A DNA stretch of 60,678 bases from an uncultured Acidimicrobiaceae bacterium (lineage in GTDB: Bacteria > Actinomycetota > Acidimicrobiia > Spongiisociales > UBA5794). The notes under the pieces are model-generated. The model had not been told where the DNA came from and did no database searches. It saw nothing but the letters and a program-made list of their open reading frames with translations. Positions 36,844 through 44,749 of the stretch are shown here, piece by piece. Position 1 is the stretch's first letter. Every line of letters starts with the position of its first letter. A program made the position numbers and the translations under genes. The stretch spans positions 1-60,678 of the forward strand of contig CAMYIJ010000008.1 of NCBI GenBank assembly GCA_947258375.1, given 5' to 3'.

Positions 36844-38043
36844 CTAGGTGTCGGTTGCGACCGGTTCCGGCTGAATGGTTACCCGCCCGGCGAGTATGAC
36901 GAAGAGCAGCCCGGCAACGGCCGCGAGCAGCAGCCCGATCATCGGCGCGGTGAAGCCACCGGTGAGGTCTCGCGCTACTCCGACGGCCAGCGGGCCGAGG
37001 CCGCCGACCACGAGCGTGACGGATTGCTGGATCCCCATGCGACGCCCGTAGTGATTGCGCCCGTACCACTGGTCCATCGCCAGCGCCCGCAAAGGGACTA
37101 TCGCTCCGAATGCCAGACCGAAGAGTATGAAGTGGCCATACATGAGCCACGCCGCACCGCCGGGGATGGCCAGCGCGATCGCGATCGCGACAACGACCAG
37201 AAACCACTGCAGCACCTCGATGCCCCGGCGACGACCACCGAGCCACGGCCCCAGGAATCTCCCCGGCATACTGACAAGGCTGGCGCCACCGGCCAGGAGA
37301 GCCACGAGCCCGACGGCGAATCCGGCCTCGACGAACCGGTCGACCCGGTGGGCGACCACACCGTTGAAGGCCACGAAGCCAAGGACCAAACCCGTCGTGA
37401 GGTAAACGAAACGCCGGTCGCGCAAGATCTCGCCGAGCGGGACATGCTGAGCCACCGACTCCTGCGCCTGTGCCGCGGTGCGCCGCGGGATCAGCAGCGC
37501 GGCGCCGATACCGATCAGCGCGATGGCGGCTCCGAGAGTGCGGACCGTGGGGCGCCACCCCAGCGACGAGTTCATGAGCTCGATCACCGGAATGAAGACC
37601 GCTCCGGCCAGACCGCCTATCAGCGTCACTATGCCGAGCGCGTGCGGGCGCCGCGCCGGCGGGATGTTCTGGTTGATCACGACGAACGCCGGTTCGTAGT
37701 AGGTCATGGCCGTGCCGGGGCCGATGATCACCCACCACGAAGCCAATAGCGCGATCGAACTCGATGCCAGCGAGAAGGCTACGAGACCGGCACACGTGAG
37801 GAGACCACCGAATACGGCGACACTGCGGGCGCCGTGCCGATCCATCCACTTACCGAGCGGGGTCGCCAGCAGCCCGCTGGCAACTACCGAGCCGGCGTAC
37901 GCCAGCGAGAGCATCGACGAAGAGAATTCGGCACCGGCGGCCGAATCGGTGACATATATCGAGAATCCATAGAGCACCGTGCCGAAGCTCACAGCAAGGA
38001 GCACGCCGGTCGCGATCACGGGCGGCCACGGGGTCCGGTTCAT
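36844..38043 (-). CDS. Major facilitator superfamily transporter
   Basis: 399 residues with 12 predicted helices. GKWMDRHGARSVAVFGG between helices 2 and 3 is the MFS motif A region, and the second half repeats it weakly (GPWLGGRRRGIEV). The protein resembles the OFA/monocarboxylate-like branch, but the substrate cannot be called. The start ATG 38043 gives a short cytosolic leader (MNRTPWPP). It is upstream of and co-directional with the geranylgeranyl reductase gene, 46 bases away. Confidence 0.85.
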   Translation of the reverse strand: MNRTPWPPVIATGVLLAVSFGTVLYGFSIYVTDSAAGAEFSSSMLSLAYAGSVVASGLLATPLGKWMDRHGARSVAVFGGLLTCAGLVAFSLASSSIALLASWWVIIGPGTAMTYYEPAFVVINQNIPPARRPHALGIVTLIGGLAGAVFIPVIELMNSSLGWRPTVRTLGAAIALIGIGAALLIPRRTAAQAQESVAQHVPLGEILRDRRFVYLTTGLVLGFVAFNGVVAHRVDRFVEAGFAVGLVALLAGGASLVSMPGRFLGPWLGGRRRGIEVLQWFLVVVAIAIALAIPGGAAWLMYGHFILFGLAFGAIVPLRALAMDQWYGRNHYGRRMGIQQSVTLVVGGLGPLAVGVARDLTGGFTAPMIGLLLAAVAGLLFVILAGRVTIQPEPVATDT

Positions 38044-38090
38044 CTACGCACGCTAACCAGCTCGAGTTCGCCGGGGGCGCGCCGTCCTCG

Positions 38091-39737
38091 TTAGACCGAC
38101 CGGATACCGGTAACGGCGATTGCGCCGTCAACGACCTCCCAGTCCACCCGCACCAGATCGGGAGCGTCTCGGGTCGCCAGCGCCGATGTCTCCCCCGGCA
38201 CGTACTCGAGGAGTTCGTAGCCGGTGTCGTCGAGAGCCTCAGCGACCTCGAGGAAGTCGGCACTGAGGCCGACGCCCACGGTGCCTTCCGCGACCACCCG
38301 CTCCACCTCAGAGACGGCGACCGCGGCAGCTGCAAGATCACCCGAGATGATGAGATCCTGGGCGTAACCGATGAGAGCCTCCACTGCGACGAGCCGGGGG
38401 CTACGGGGATCCCTCATGGCAAGAGCGTCTTCTCCCGTCTCGGTGACAGACGGAAACGCAAAGAAGCTCGGGTACGGATCGTAGGCCCCCTGGAACGCCC
38501 GCCGTGCCTCCTGCAGCGCGATAGTGAGGGCCAGATCACGTGACTGTGTCGACGGATCCTGGCCGGCCAGCCAATCCGTGAAGCCCGCCTGAAGAGCCAT
38601 CAAGTCGATACCGAGAGCCTGGCGAACCGCAGCATCAAGCCATTCGCTACCGGCCAGGTCGAAGTTGGAGTCGAAAAGGTCGACGAACTTCGGGAACCCA
38701 TACGTCTCAACGAGGTAGTCGACCAGCGCTCCGGCAGCCACATATCTGGACTCGTGCTGCATCTCACGGAAGCTCGTGAACAGCTCGACGAGCGGTGGCA
38801 ACTCACCGCGCTCATCAAGCGCCCGCGCCCGGGGCCCCAGAGGCTCCGGCTTGAAGTGCCCTCCGGCGAACTGCACCGCAGTGCCCTCGAGAAGCGGCCA
38901 CGGGGTGGCGTGCTCGATCTGGTCGGTTATGGCATGGGCCAGCTCATGGAGAACCGTCTGGCGGAAGGTCGACCCCCGGCCCGGGCTGTAGTCGCGGTCG
39001 AGATAGGAAACGACGACCTCGTCTCCGGCGTAGCCGCCATTGCCCCACAACCGATCGATGAGGACAAAATCGACCCGGGGCAACTCGAGGCCGAAGTGCT
39101 CCTCTGCTTGCCGCGCCGACTCATCGATGAGCTCCACGACCTCATCGAGATCGCGCTCGGCAGCGCTTCCCACGAGGTAGGTGACGTTGCAGCACAGGGC
39201 CCGCTCCACGGCCCACCGTGTCTCCACCTCCTGGCGGGGACGCCCGGCTGCCGGCCGGACCACAATCCGTTGAGTGATGTCGATTTCCCTCTCCGGCACG
39301 AGTTGACCGGTCACCTCGACCCAGTGACCGCCGACTTCATTATCCGTGGAAAAGGCATTCGGGAACACGAGCACGTCGCCGAGCAGCGGGTCGCCGCGGA
39401 GCGTCGCTTCTACATCTAGCCGCACACCATCGACCGAGATAGCAATCTCGCCGATCGAATAGTCGCCGAAGCCGCCGATCGGCACCTGAAACGTGAGGAC
39501 ATCACCTTCGTAGTGATCCGGTCCCGGGAATGCCCACAAGTCGAGCTCGACGAGCGGCAGCGCTGGACGGGAAGCCACCGCCGGCGGGACAGAGGATGCC
39601 GGTGCAGGCCAAGGCACAGTCACGGTTGATGACGCGATCGCCGCCTCCGTACTAGGCGCGGGCGAGCTACCGGCCGCGGAACAAGCGGCTACAACGAGCC
39701 CGACACAGACGACGAGAGTTCTTCTTCGGGCTGCCAT
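38091..39737 (-). CDS. Lipoprotein with gluzincin (peptidase MA-like) domain
   Basis: 548 residues. The N-terminus is a lipoprotein signal with lipobox VVAAC, giving a lipid-anchored extracellular protein after a Ser/Pro/Ala-rich spacer. HELAHAITDQI near residue 265 is an HExxH zinc site, and LLEGTAVQFAGG about 15 residues later supplies the third ligand region of the gluzincin/peptidase MA clan. A beta-rich domain precedes it. Substrate unknown. TACCAT 9 bases before the ATG may be a -10 element. It is downstream of the cytochrome c gene on the same strand, so a link to respiration is possible but unproven. Confidence 0.72.
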   Translation of the reverse strand: MAARRRTLVVCVGLVVAACSAAGSSPAPSTEAAIASSTVTVPWPAPASSVPPAVASRPALPLVELDLWAFPGPDHYEGDVLTFQVPIGGFGDYSIGEIAISVDGVRLDVEATLRGDPLLGDVLVFPNAFSTDNEVGGHWVEVTGQLVPEREIDITQRIVVRPAAGRPRQEVETRWAVERALCCNVTYLVGSAAERDLDEVVELIDESARQAEEHFGLELPRVDFVLIDRLWGNGGYAGDEVVVSYLDRDYSPGRGSTFRQTVLHELAHAITDQIEHATPWPLLEGTAVQFAGGHFKPEPLGPRARALDERGELPPLVELFTSFREMQHESRYVAAGALVDYLVETYGFPKFVDLFDSNFDLAGSEWLDAAVRQALGIDLMALQAGFTDWLAGQDPSTQSRDLALTIALQEARRAFQGAYDPYPSFFAFPSVTETGEDALAMRDPRSPRLVAVEALIGYAQDLIISGDLAAAAVAVSEVERVVAEGTVGVGLSADFLEVAEALDDTGYELLEYVPGETSALATRDAPDLVRVDWEVVDGAIAVTGIRSV

Positions 39738-39787
39738 TCCCGAGGATGGTATGCATGCCTTGGGCCTATGTAGGCCGCCGACGAAAC

Positions 39788-40663
39788 TCAGCCGTCCGCC
39801 AGCTCCAGCTCATCTACACGGCAGTCGGCCTCGGCATCGGCGAGCGTCTGGCCGCCGAATTCCACCCGCTCGAAGATGACGACCGACACCAGTTCCTCGG
39901 GCGTGAGGCTGTCCTCGAAGCCGGGCATCGCTGCGCCCGAGGCACCGAGCGCCGTGTTGTTCGCCCCGTACTCCGCGTCCGGCCACTTCGCGGTGCCAAG
40001 GGCCACCCAGTTCACATGATCGATACAGGACTCTTCGGGGAAGGTCGCCAAAACGGCACCGCCGGACATGGCCGGGCCGGTACCCCCGCCACCGCCATCA
40101 CCATGACAACCAGCGCAGCCGGAGCTTGTGTACAGCTCCTCGCCCGAGCCATAGAAGCTGAAGACGTCGACACCGAATTCGGTGCCGTCACAGTTCTCGG
40201 CCAGGCCGCTCTCCGGGTCGATGGCAAGCTGCCCCGACGACCCGCAGCCCGGCCCATTGGGCGCAATGAGGACGTAGGCCAGCGCCACCATCGGGATTAC
40301 AACGAGGGCGGCGGCAAGCCAGGCGGGGAACCCGGCGAGGACTCCCTCGGTTGCCGGTTCCTCCTGCGTCGGCTCTTCGATCTCGGGAGCCGCCTCATCC
40401 GCAGCAGCTTCTTCTGGCGACGATGCCGGTTCCTCCGGGGCCGCCTCAGCAGCGGGTTCCACCGCCGCAGGCTCCGCAGGAGTGGCAGCGGGTTGCGGCT
40501 CGGGGGCGGCCGGTTCCGGTGGGGCAACGTCTTCGCCACCCCAGCCGCGGACCACGGCCTCCGCCGTAGTTCCGCTGACCCCGGCGCGGGCGGACGCCGA
40601 ACGCGCCAGCAACCCCGCGGAAACGCCCAGTGATGCCTCTAGTTGCTGGAGGATCTCGTCCAA
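39788..40663 (-). CDS. Membrane-anchored monoheme cytochrome c with acidic Pro/Ala linker and N-terminal helical module
   Basis: 291 residues. Residues about 11-43 form a two-helix-like module with LLARSASARA, aligned without gaps to the repeats of the subunit IV protein at 44750. A Glu/Pro/Ala-rich linker (45-108) leads to one membrane helix near 113-134 and a periplasmic cytochrome c domain with heme motif CAGCH at 183-187 and AAMPGFED as the probable Met ligand. The N-terminal module is therefore cytosolic. The TTG at 40663 has GGGAGGG five bases upstream and follows the CcoN-like stop by one base. Confidence 0.82.
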   Translation of the reverse strand: MDEILQQLEASLGVSAGLLARSASARAGVSGTTAEAVVRGWGGEDVAPPEPAAPEPQPAATPAEPAAVEPAAEAAPEEPASSPEEAAADEAAPEIEEPTQEEPATEGVLAGFPAWLAAALVVIPMVALAYVLIAPNGPGCGSSGQLAIDPESGLAENCDGTEFGVDVFSFYGSGEELYTSSGCAGCHGDGGGGGTGPAMSGGAVLATFPEESCIDHVNWVALGTAKWPDAEYGANNTALGASGAAMPGFEDSLTPEELVSVVIFERVEFGGQTLADAEADCRVDELELADG

Positions 40664-40664
40664 A

Positions 40665-42611
40665 TCATCCCTCCCCGACAAGGTATGCCACGAGTTCGGC
40701 CCGATCGCTGGCACTCAGATAGTCGTAATCCGGCATGATCGACCAGGACCTTTCTTCCCGGGGCCGCTGCAACCGGCTTTCAACCGCTTCAGCATCCGCG
40801 CGGGTGTCGAGGTGCATCAAGTCGGGTCCATAGCGCTGCACACCGATGAGCACGGGAGTCTCCTTTGCGTAGTCCCCGGGCACACTCACCGGACCGAGCC
40901 CGACGTCCGTGACAATCGGGCGTACCTGCTGGGTGTGGCAGTAGACGCAGCCTTCGGCCACGTAGACGGCGCGCCCGTTCGTATCCGATTCGCCGGGCCC
41001 GTAAGTCCGGCTGCGGTCGGCCAGCTGAGTTGGGTCGGCGCTCTCGAATGCCGGCAGGATCAGAACAACGAGGGCCGTCAATGCAAAGAACGCCAACGCG
41101 TACCGAAGCACCTTTGACACCGAAGGGGCGGCAACCAGAACCAGCTCCGGATCGACGTCTGCCGCCGGAATCTCGTCGGTGGCGGGAGACTCGGACCCCT
41201 TTCCCATCGCACTGAGCAGGCTGCCGGCGAGCCCGAGAGCCAGAATGCAGAGGCCGGCCAGCTGGACGATGTAGTTGCCACTCAGCGGGGAGAGGGTCGA
41301 CGACCAGCCCTGGCCGAAATTCGTGAACTCTGCTGAGTTGGCAGCACCCGCCCAGGTGAAGCCGGTCTGGACGCCCGCCACCGCCATCGCCCCGACGAGG
41401 GTGATGAGGCCCACGAGAACGAGCCGGTGACCAAGGACTCCCGATCCGGGATTCCCGCGAAAGACGTCCGGCGCCGCCAGCCGGAAGAGACCCTGGAGAA
41501 TCAGGCTGAACGGACCGAAGATGACGAGAGCCTCGATAGCGGCAACCCAGTCGGTGAAGCCGACAACGGCCGATGAAGCGCGCAGGGCCTGGACAAGGTT
41601 GAACACGGCGAGGACGGCGAACAAACCGAACCCGGCCATCACGAACCGGAGCGCGACCCGATCGCCGACATTCGACCAGGCGCCGCGCATCGCCTCTGTG
41701 AGGTCGGTGGCGATGATGAGTATCGGTAGGAACAGTGCGATGGAGAACAGAACACCGATTGTCTCGAGCCAATCGCCGGCGGCACCGAAAGTGAGTTCCG
41801 CAGGAGCGGTCATAGCCCACACGAACCCGAGCGACCATATGCCGAGAACTGAAAGTTTGGTGCCACGCAGGGGCGGGCGGCCCGCCAGCCGCGGCACGGC
41901 GTAGTAGACGATTGCGACACTCGCCGAAGCGAACCAGAGACCGATGAGGCTCGACCTGTAGAACGAGGTCTGCAGCTGACCGGCATAGCCGCTGAGTCCG
42001 GGGAGATTGCCGACGACGTGGGCCAGTACCAGCCACACGACTGAAGCGACTGCGTACCAATTGGCGGGCGACGAGTCTTCGGAGCGTCGCGCCACACGAA
42101 CGATCGAACGTGCCGCGACGAGCAGGCCGAGCAGGGCGACAAAGTCGAATACCCAGAACGACTCGAGGTAGCGGCGACCCTCTGTGTAGCCGGCGAGGAG
42201 TCCGACGGCTCCGCCCAGCGGCGCCACCGCGAGCAGGACCAGGGCACCTTTCACCGCCAAGCCGTCTCCGAGGTCGGCCCGGCTCGACCGAGGCACGATG
42301 TAGAGCAGGGCGCCGATGAGCCCGATGGTCAGCCAGCCGTTGAGCAAGAGGGCGGTGGCCGCCGGAACGACCCGCCCGTACGACATGAATGCGACGCCGC
42401 CGAGAAACTCCGGCGCGACTCGCTTGATAGCCAGAACCAGCATGAGCACCAGGCCCAGAGCCAGAAAACCGATGGCCGTTTTGAAGTAGCTGCCTGCCAC
42501 AGCCGACGATACGGGGCGGTCAGCTGCAATCCCGGCAGCCGGTGCTTCGACCGTCGTCGCGGTCGTCATATCCTGTGATGTCGTAGCTATGTCGTCGACG
42601 TCCGGCGTCAC
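40665..42611 (-). CDS. CcoN-like oxidase subunit without metal ligands, fused to CcoO-like cytochrome c
   Basis: 648 residues. Residues 40-470 follow CcoN of cbb3 oxidases helix by helix (SYGRVVPAAT, YYAVPRLAGRP, GDWLETIGVLFS, GFTDW), but all six canonical metal-binding His are replaced: A85, S220, A271, E272, I359, A361. It should bind neither heme b, heme b3 nor CuB and cannot reduce oxygen. A helix near 502-521 precedes a CcoO-like domain with CVYCH (555-559), QVRP, RYGPDL and SIMPDY (Met626 ligand). GTG 42611 has GGGAGGG seven bases upstream; longer ATG starts exist. It is the first gene of an operon divergent from the bc complex. Confidence 0.85.
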   Translation of the reverse strand: MTPDVDDIATTSQDMTTATTVEAPAAGIAADRPVSSAVAGSYFKTAIGFLALGLVLMLVLAIKRVAPEFLGGVAFMSYGRVVPAATALLLNGWLTIGLIGALLYIVPRSSRADLGDGLAVKGALVLLAVAPLGGAVGLLAGYTEGRRYLESFWVFDFVALLGLLVAARSIVRVARRSEDSSPANWYAVASVVWLVLAHVVGNLPGLSGYAGQLQTSFYRSSLIGLWFASASVAIVYYAVPRLAGRPPLRGTKLSVLGIWSLGFVWAMTAPAELTFGAAGDWLETIGVLFSIALFLPILIIATDLTEAMRGAWSNVGDRVALRFVMAGFGLFAVLAVFNLVQALRASSAVVGFTDWVAAIEALVIFGPFSLILQGLFRLAAPDVFRGNPGSGVLGHRLVLVGLITLVGAMAVAGVQTGFTWAGAANSAEFTNFGQGWSSTLSPLSGNYIVQLAGLCILALGLAGSLLSAMGKGSESPATDEIPAADVDPELVLVAAPSVSKVLRYALAFFALTALVVLILPAFESADPTQLADRSRTYGPGESDTNGRAVYVAEGCVYCHTQQVRPIVTDVGLGPVSVPGDYAKETPVLIGVQRYGPDLMHLDTRADAEAVESRLQRPREERSWSIMPDYDYLSASDRAELVAYLVGEG

Positions 42612-42796
42612 CTGCCTACCCTCCCGGTACGGCATGCGTCGTGCCGCATTCGGGCAGCGCGTCGGCAAGCCTAGCTCGACATATCCGACCATGGATGCCT
42701 ACAGATCGTAGGCCCCTAGAGTGCAGATGCCCAACGCCGATCGCTGTGCGTAGAATGTCCATCCGTTCGGCCACCAGACTGGATATCTGAAACTAG
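42612..42796. promoter_or_regulatory. Divergent control region of the two respiratory operons
   Basis: 185 bases without a credible gene separate the CcoN-like operon from the bc-complex operon. TATCTG at 42784-42789 ends 7 bases before the ATG at 42797 and there is no Shine-Dalgarno sequence, so the plus-strand transcript may be leaderless. I found no clear -35 and no good Rex-type TTGTGA-N6-TCACAA palindrome by eye. Confidence 0.3.
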
Positions 42797-43399
42797 ATGA
42801 GTCAGACCGCAGCCCAACAGCGCTACCTGCGAGTCGGCATCATTCTCATGGTTGCCGGTGCCGCTCTAGCGCTCGCAGCAGCCTATGCAGTTCACTTGAT
42901 CGGGCTCCCGGAGGAGAACAGCTTCGGGGTGGAGCTCTACCCGAGTGTGCCCCGGGGTTGGGTTCCCACCCTCGGTGCCCAGATCATTTCGCTCAGCGGG
43001 CTCCTCGTCGCCATGGCGGGGATGGCGCTCGCCTTCCTCTACAAACGAGAGATGACGTGGGCGCGCGCATCCATCGGCGCCTTCCTTTTCACCGGCCTCA
43101 TGATCATCCTGTACGGGGTCATCCCCAACGAGTTCCTCACTGTGACGCAGTCGACACTGGACTGGAGCAGCTTGAAGGAGTGGGTGCCGATTCCCTCCGT
43201 TCTCACATTCGGCAACGAGATATCCATCTCGGCCGCCGCGATCAAGGATCTAATCGGCCAGGGTTACATACTCACGGTGACCGTCGCGGTCGCCGTGACG
43301 ATGTGGAAGTGGCAGGACCGCGCCAAGCGCCTCGCCGAGCAGGGCCCTCCCGTCAAGGTCTCGAAGTACGGCCGCCCGCTGACCAGGGTGGAGCGCTGA
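42797..43399 (+). CDS. Three-helix membrane protein at the head of the bc-complex operon
   Basis: 200 residues, family not recognised. Helices lie near 11-33, 56-80 and 90-112. A loop between helices 1 and 2 (EENSFGVELYPSVPRGWVP) and a segment after helix 3 (PNEFLTVTQSTLDWSS) face one side. Another hydrophobic stretch near 155-175 (DLIGQGYILTVTVAVAVTM) ends in MWKWQDRAKRL. No heme or cluster motif is present. Position suggests an accessory or anchoring subunit of the cytochrome b complex, possibly docking the ferredoxin encoded 34 bases downstream. Confidence 0.65.
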   Translation: MSQTAAQQRYLRVGIILMVAGAALALAAAYAVHLIGLPEENSFGVELYPSVPRGWVPTLGAQIISLSGLLVAMAGMALAFLYKREMTWARASIGAFLFTGLMIILYGVIPNEFLTVTQSTLDWSSLKEWVPIPSVLTFGNEISISAAAIKDLIGQGYILTVTVAVAVTMWKWQDRAKRLAEQGPPVKVSKYGRPLTRVER

Positions 43400-43433
43400 T
43401 GCACCGGGGAATCCGGCCGGCGGTGGGGCGCTG

Positions 43434-43880
43434 ATGGCTCAGAAGGACGTCTGGTTCGACAATCCCGACACTCGTGATGACTACCAGCTCACGGCCGTCG
43501 ACGGGGAGTACCTCGTGGCCGCGGTCAAACCCAAGCAGTTCCTGCACATCGACCAGAGCGAATGCATCCTGTGCGAGGGATGTGTCGACATCTGCCCCTG
43601 GAAGTGCATCCACTACCTGTCGCTGGACGTCATCGCCGAAGGCACCAACGTTTCGAACCCGGCAGAGAAGCAGGAGAACCAGGGGTTCTTCCTCGTAGAC
43701 GAGGATGTGTGCACGCGATGCGCACTCTGTGTCGATCGGTGCCCGACGAATGTCATCACGCTCGGCAAATTCAGCGGGTCGCTGGCCGACGAGGTAGGAC
43801 AGATGGCTGAGTCTCCGTGGGAGGTCGACACGGGGCAGAGAGATTTCAAGAGCGGATACCTCTACGGCGTCCGCTGGTAA
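43434..43880 (+). CDS. 2[4Fe-4S] ferredoxin-like protein of the bc operon
   Basis: 148 residues, no signal peptide or membrane helix, so cytosolic. Two intact cluster motifs: CILCEGCVDICP near residue 43 and CTRCALCVDRCP near 93. A 35-residue insertion between them and an N-terminal extension distinguish it from NuoI and small ferredoxins. The C-terminus ends with aromatic residues (YLYGVRW). Its place between two membrane subunits of a quinol:cytochrome c reductase suggests electron transfer at the cytosolic face of cytochrome b, but partner and direction are inference. Confidence 0.85.
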   Translation: MAQKDVWFDNPDTRDDYQLTAVDGEYLVAAVKPKQFLHIDQSECILCEGCVDICPWKCIHYLSLDVIAEGTNVSNPAEKQENQGFFLVDEDVCTRCALCVDRCPTNVITLGKFSGSLADEVGQMAESPWEVDTGQRDFKSGYLYGVRW

Positions 43881-43962
43881 AGACAAGATTGCATCGTCCG
43901 GCGACTGTGCGAGACTGCCCAGCCGCCGCAACGGTGTGATAAAGAGGAAGCAGGGAGAAACG

Positions 43963-44739
43963 TTGGCCAACGGAAACGGCAAGACCGGGCTCTTGGACCG
44001 GGTCAAGGAAGCCGGTTCGCATATCCGTACTTCGCAACTGTGGGCGAGCATCTTCCGCCCGGGTTCGCCGCTGCGCTCGGGCTACAACGACAGTCCCCGC
44101 AACCGGTCCTACGTGATCATGAACAACGTGCTCTATCACCTGCATCCGGTGAAGGTGAAGCGCCACGGAGTGCGCCTCTCCTACACCCTGTGCCTGGGCG
44201 GCCTGAGCTTCTTCCTCTTCATCCTGCTGACCATCACCGGCATCTTTCTCATGTTCTACTACCGCCCCACCTCGCCGGCTGCATTCGAGGACATCCAGGC
44301 GCTATCGACAAACATCGCCTTCGGGCAGCTCGTCCGCAACATGCATCGCTGGGGGGCTCATGCGATGGTTCTCACAGTCTTCTTGCACATGGCGCGCGTC
44401 TTCTACCACGGCGCCTACAAGCCGCCGCGTGAGTTCAACTGGGTCGTCGGTGTCGTCCTGCTTTTCCTGACCCTGATGCTGTCGTTCACCGGCTACCTGC
44501 TCCCCTGGGATCAGCTGGCACTGTGGGCCGTGACCGTGGGGTCCAACATGGCGAACTACACGCCGGTGATCGGAGATCAGGTTTCGTTTGCACTTGTCGG
44601 CGGTGTCCAGATAACGCCGGACACCCTGTTGCGTTGGTACGTGCTCCACGTCCTCTTCTTCCCGTTCATCATCGTGATCTTCATGGCAGTGCACTTCTGG
44701 CGGGTCCGCAAGGACGGCGGAATCTCCGGGCCCCTATAG
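43963..44739 (+). CDS. Cytochrome b, b6-type N-terminal subunit
   Basis: 258-residue diheme cytochrome b subunit with four helices. Helix 2 has the His pair in MHRWGAHAMVLTVFLHMAR (13 residues apart); helix 4 has HVLFFPFIIVIFMAVH with 14 residues between the histidines, the b6f/menaquinol type. GYLLPWDQLALWAVTVGSN is the quinol-oxidation-side block. The protein ends after helix 4, with the remaining helices in the next gene. The TTG at 43963 follows AGGGAGA by four bases; GTG at 43936 is the alternative without a ribosome site. Confidence 0.93.
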   Translation: MANGNGKTGLLDRVKEAGSHIRTSQLWASIFRPGSPLRSGYNDSPRNRSYVIMNNVLYHLHPVKVKRHGVRLSYTLCLGGLSFFLFILLTITGIFLMFYYRPTSPAAFEDIQALSTNIAFGQLVRNMHRWGAHAMVLTVFLHMARVFYHGAYKPPREFNWVVGVVLLFLTLMLSFTGYLLPWDQLALWAVTVGSNMANYTPVIGDQVSFALVGGVQITPDTLLRWYVLHVLFFPFIIVIFMAVHFWRVRKDGGISGPL

Positions 44740-44749
44740 GGAATAACCA

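Noticed and set aside
39763..39776. Palindrome GGCCTATGTAGGCC as an operator
   Set aside because: A single short palindrome in GC-rich DNA upstream of the lipoprotein gene, with no second copy or regulator to link it to.
40665..42611. CcoN-like gene as a recent pseudogene
   Set aside because: The frame is intact over 648 codons, structural motifs and the cytochrome c domain are conserved, and the next gene is tightly coupled.
43434..43880. Ferredoxin as a second copy of nuoI
   Set aside because: It lacks the NuoI N-terminal amphipathic helix and has a long insertion between cluster motifs; the true nuoI is at 11793-12437.
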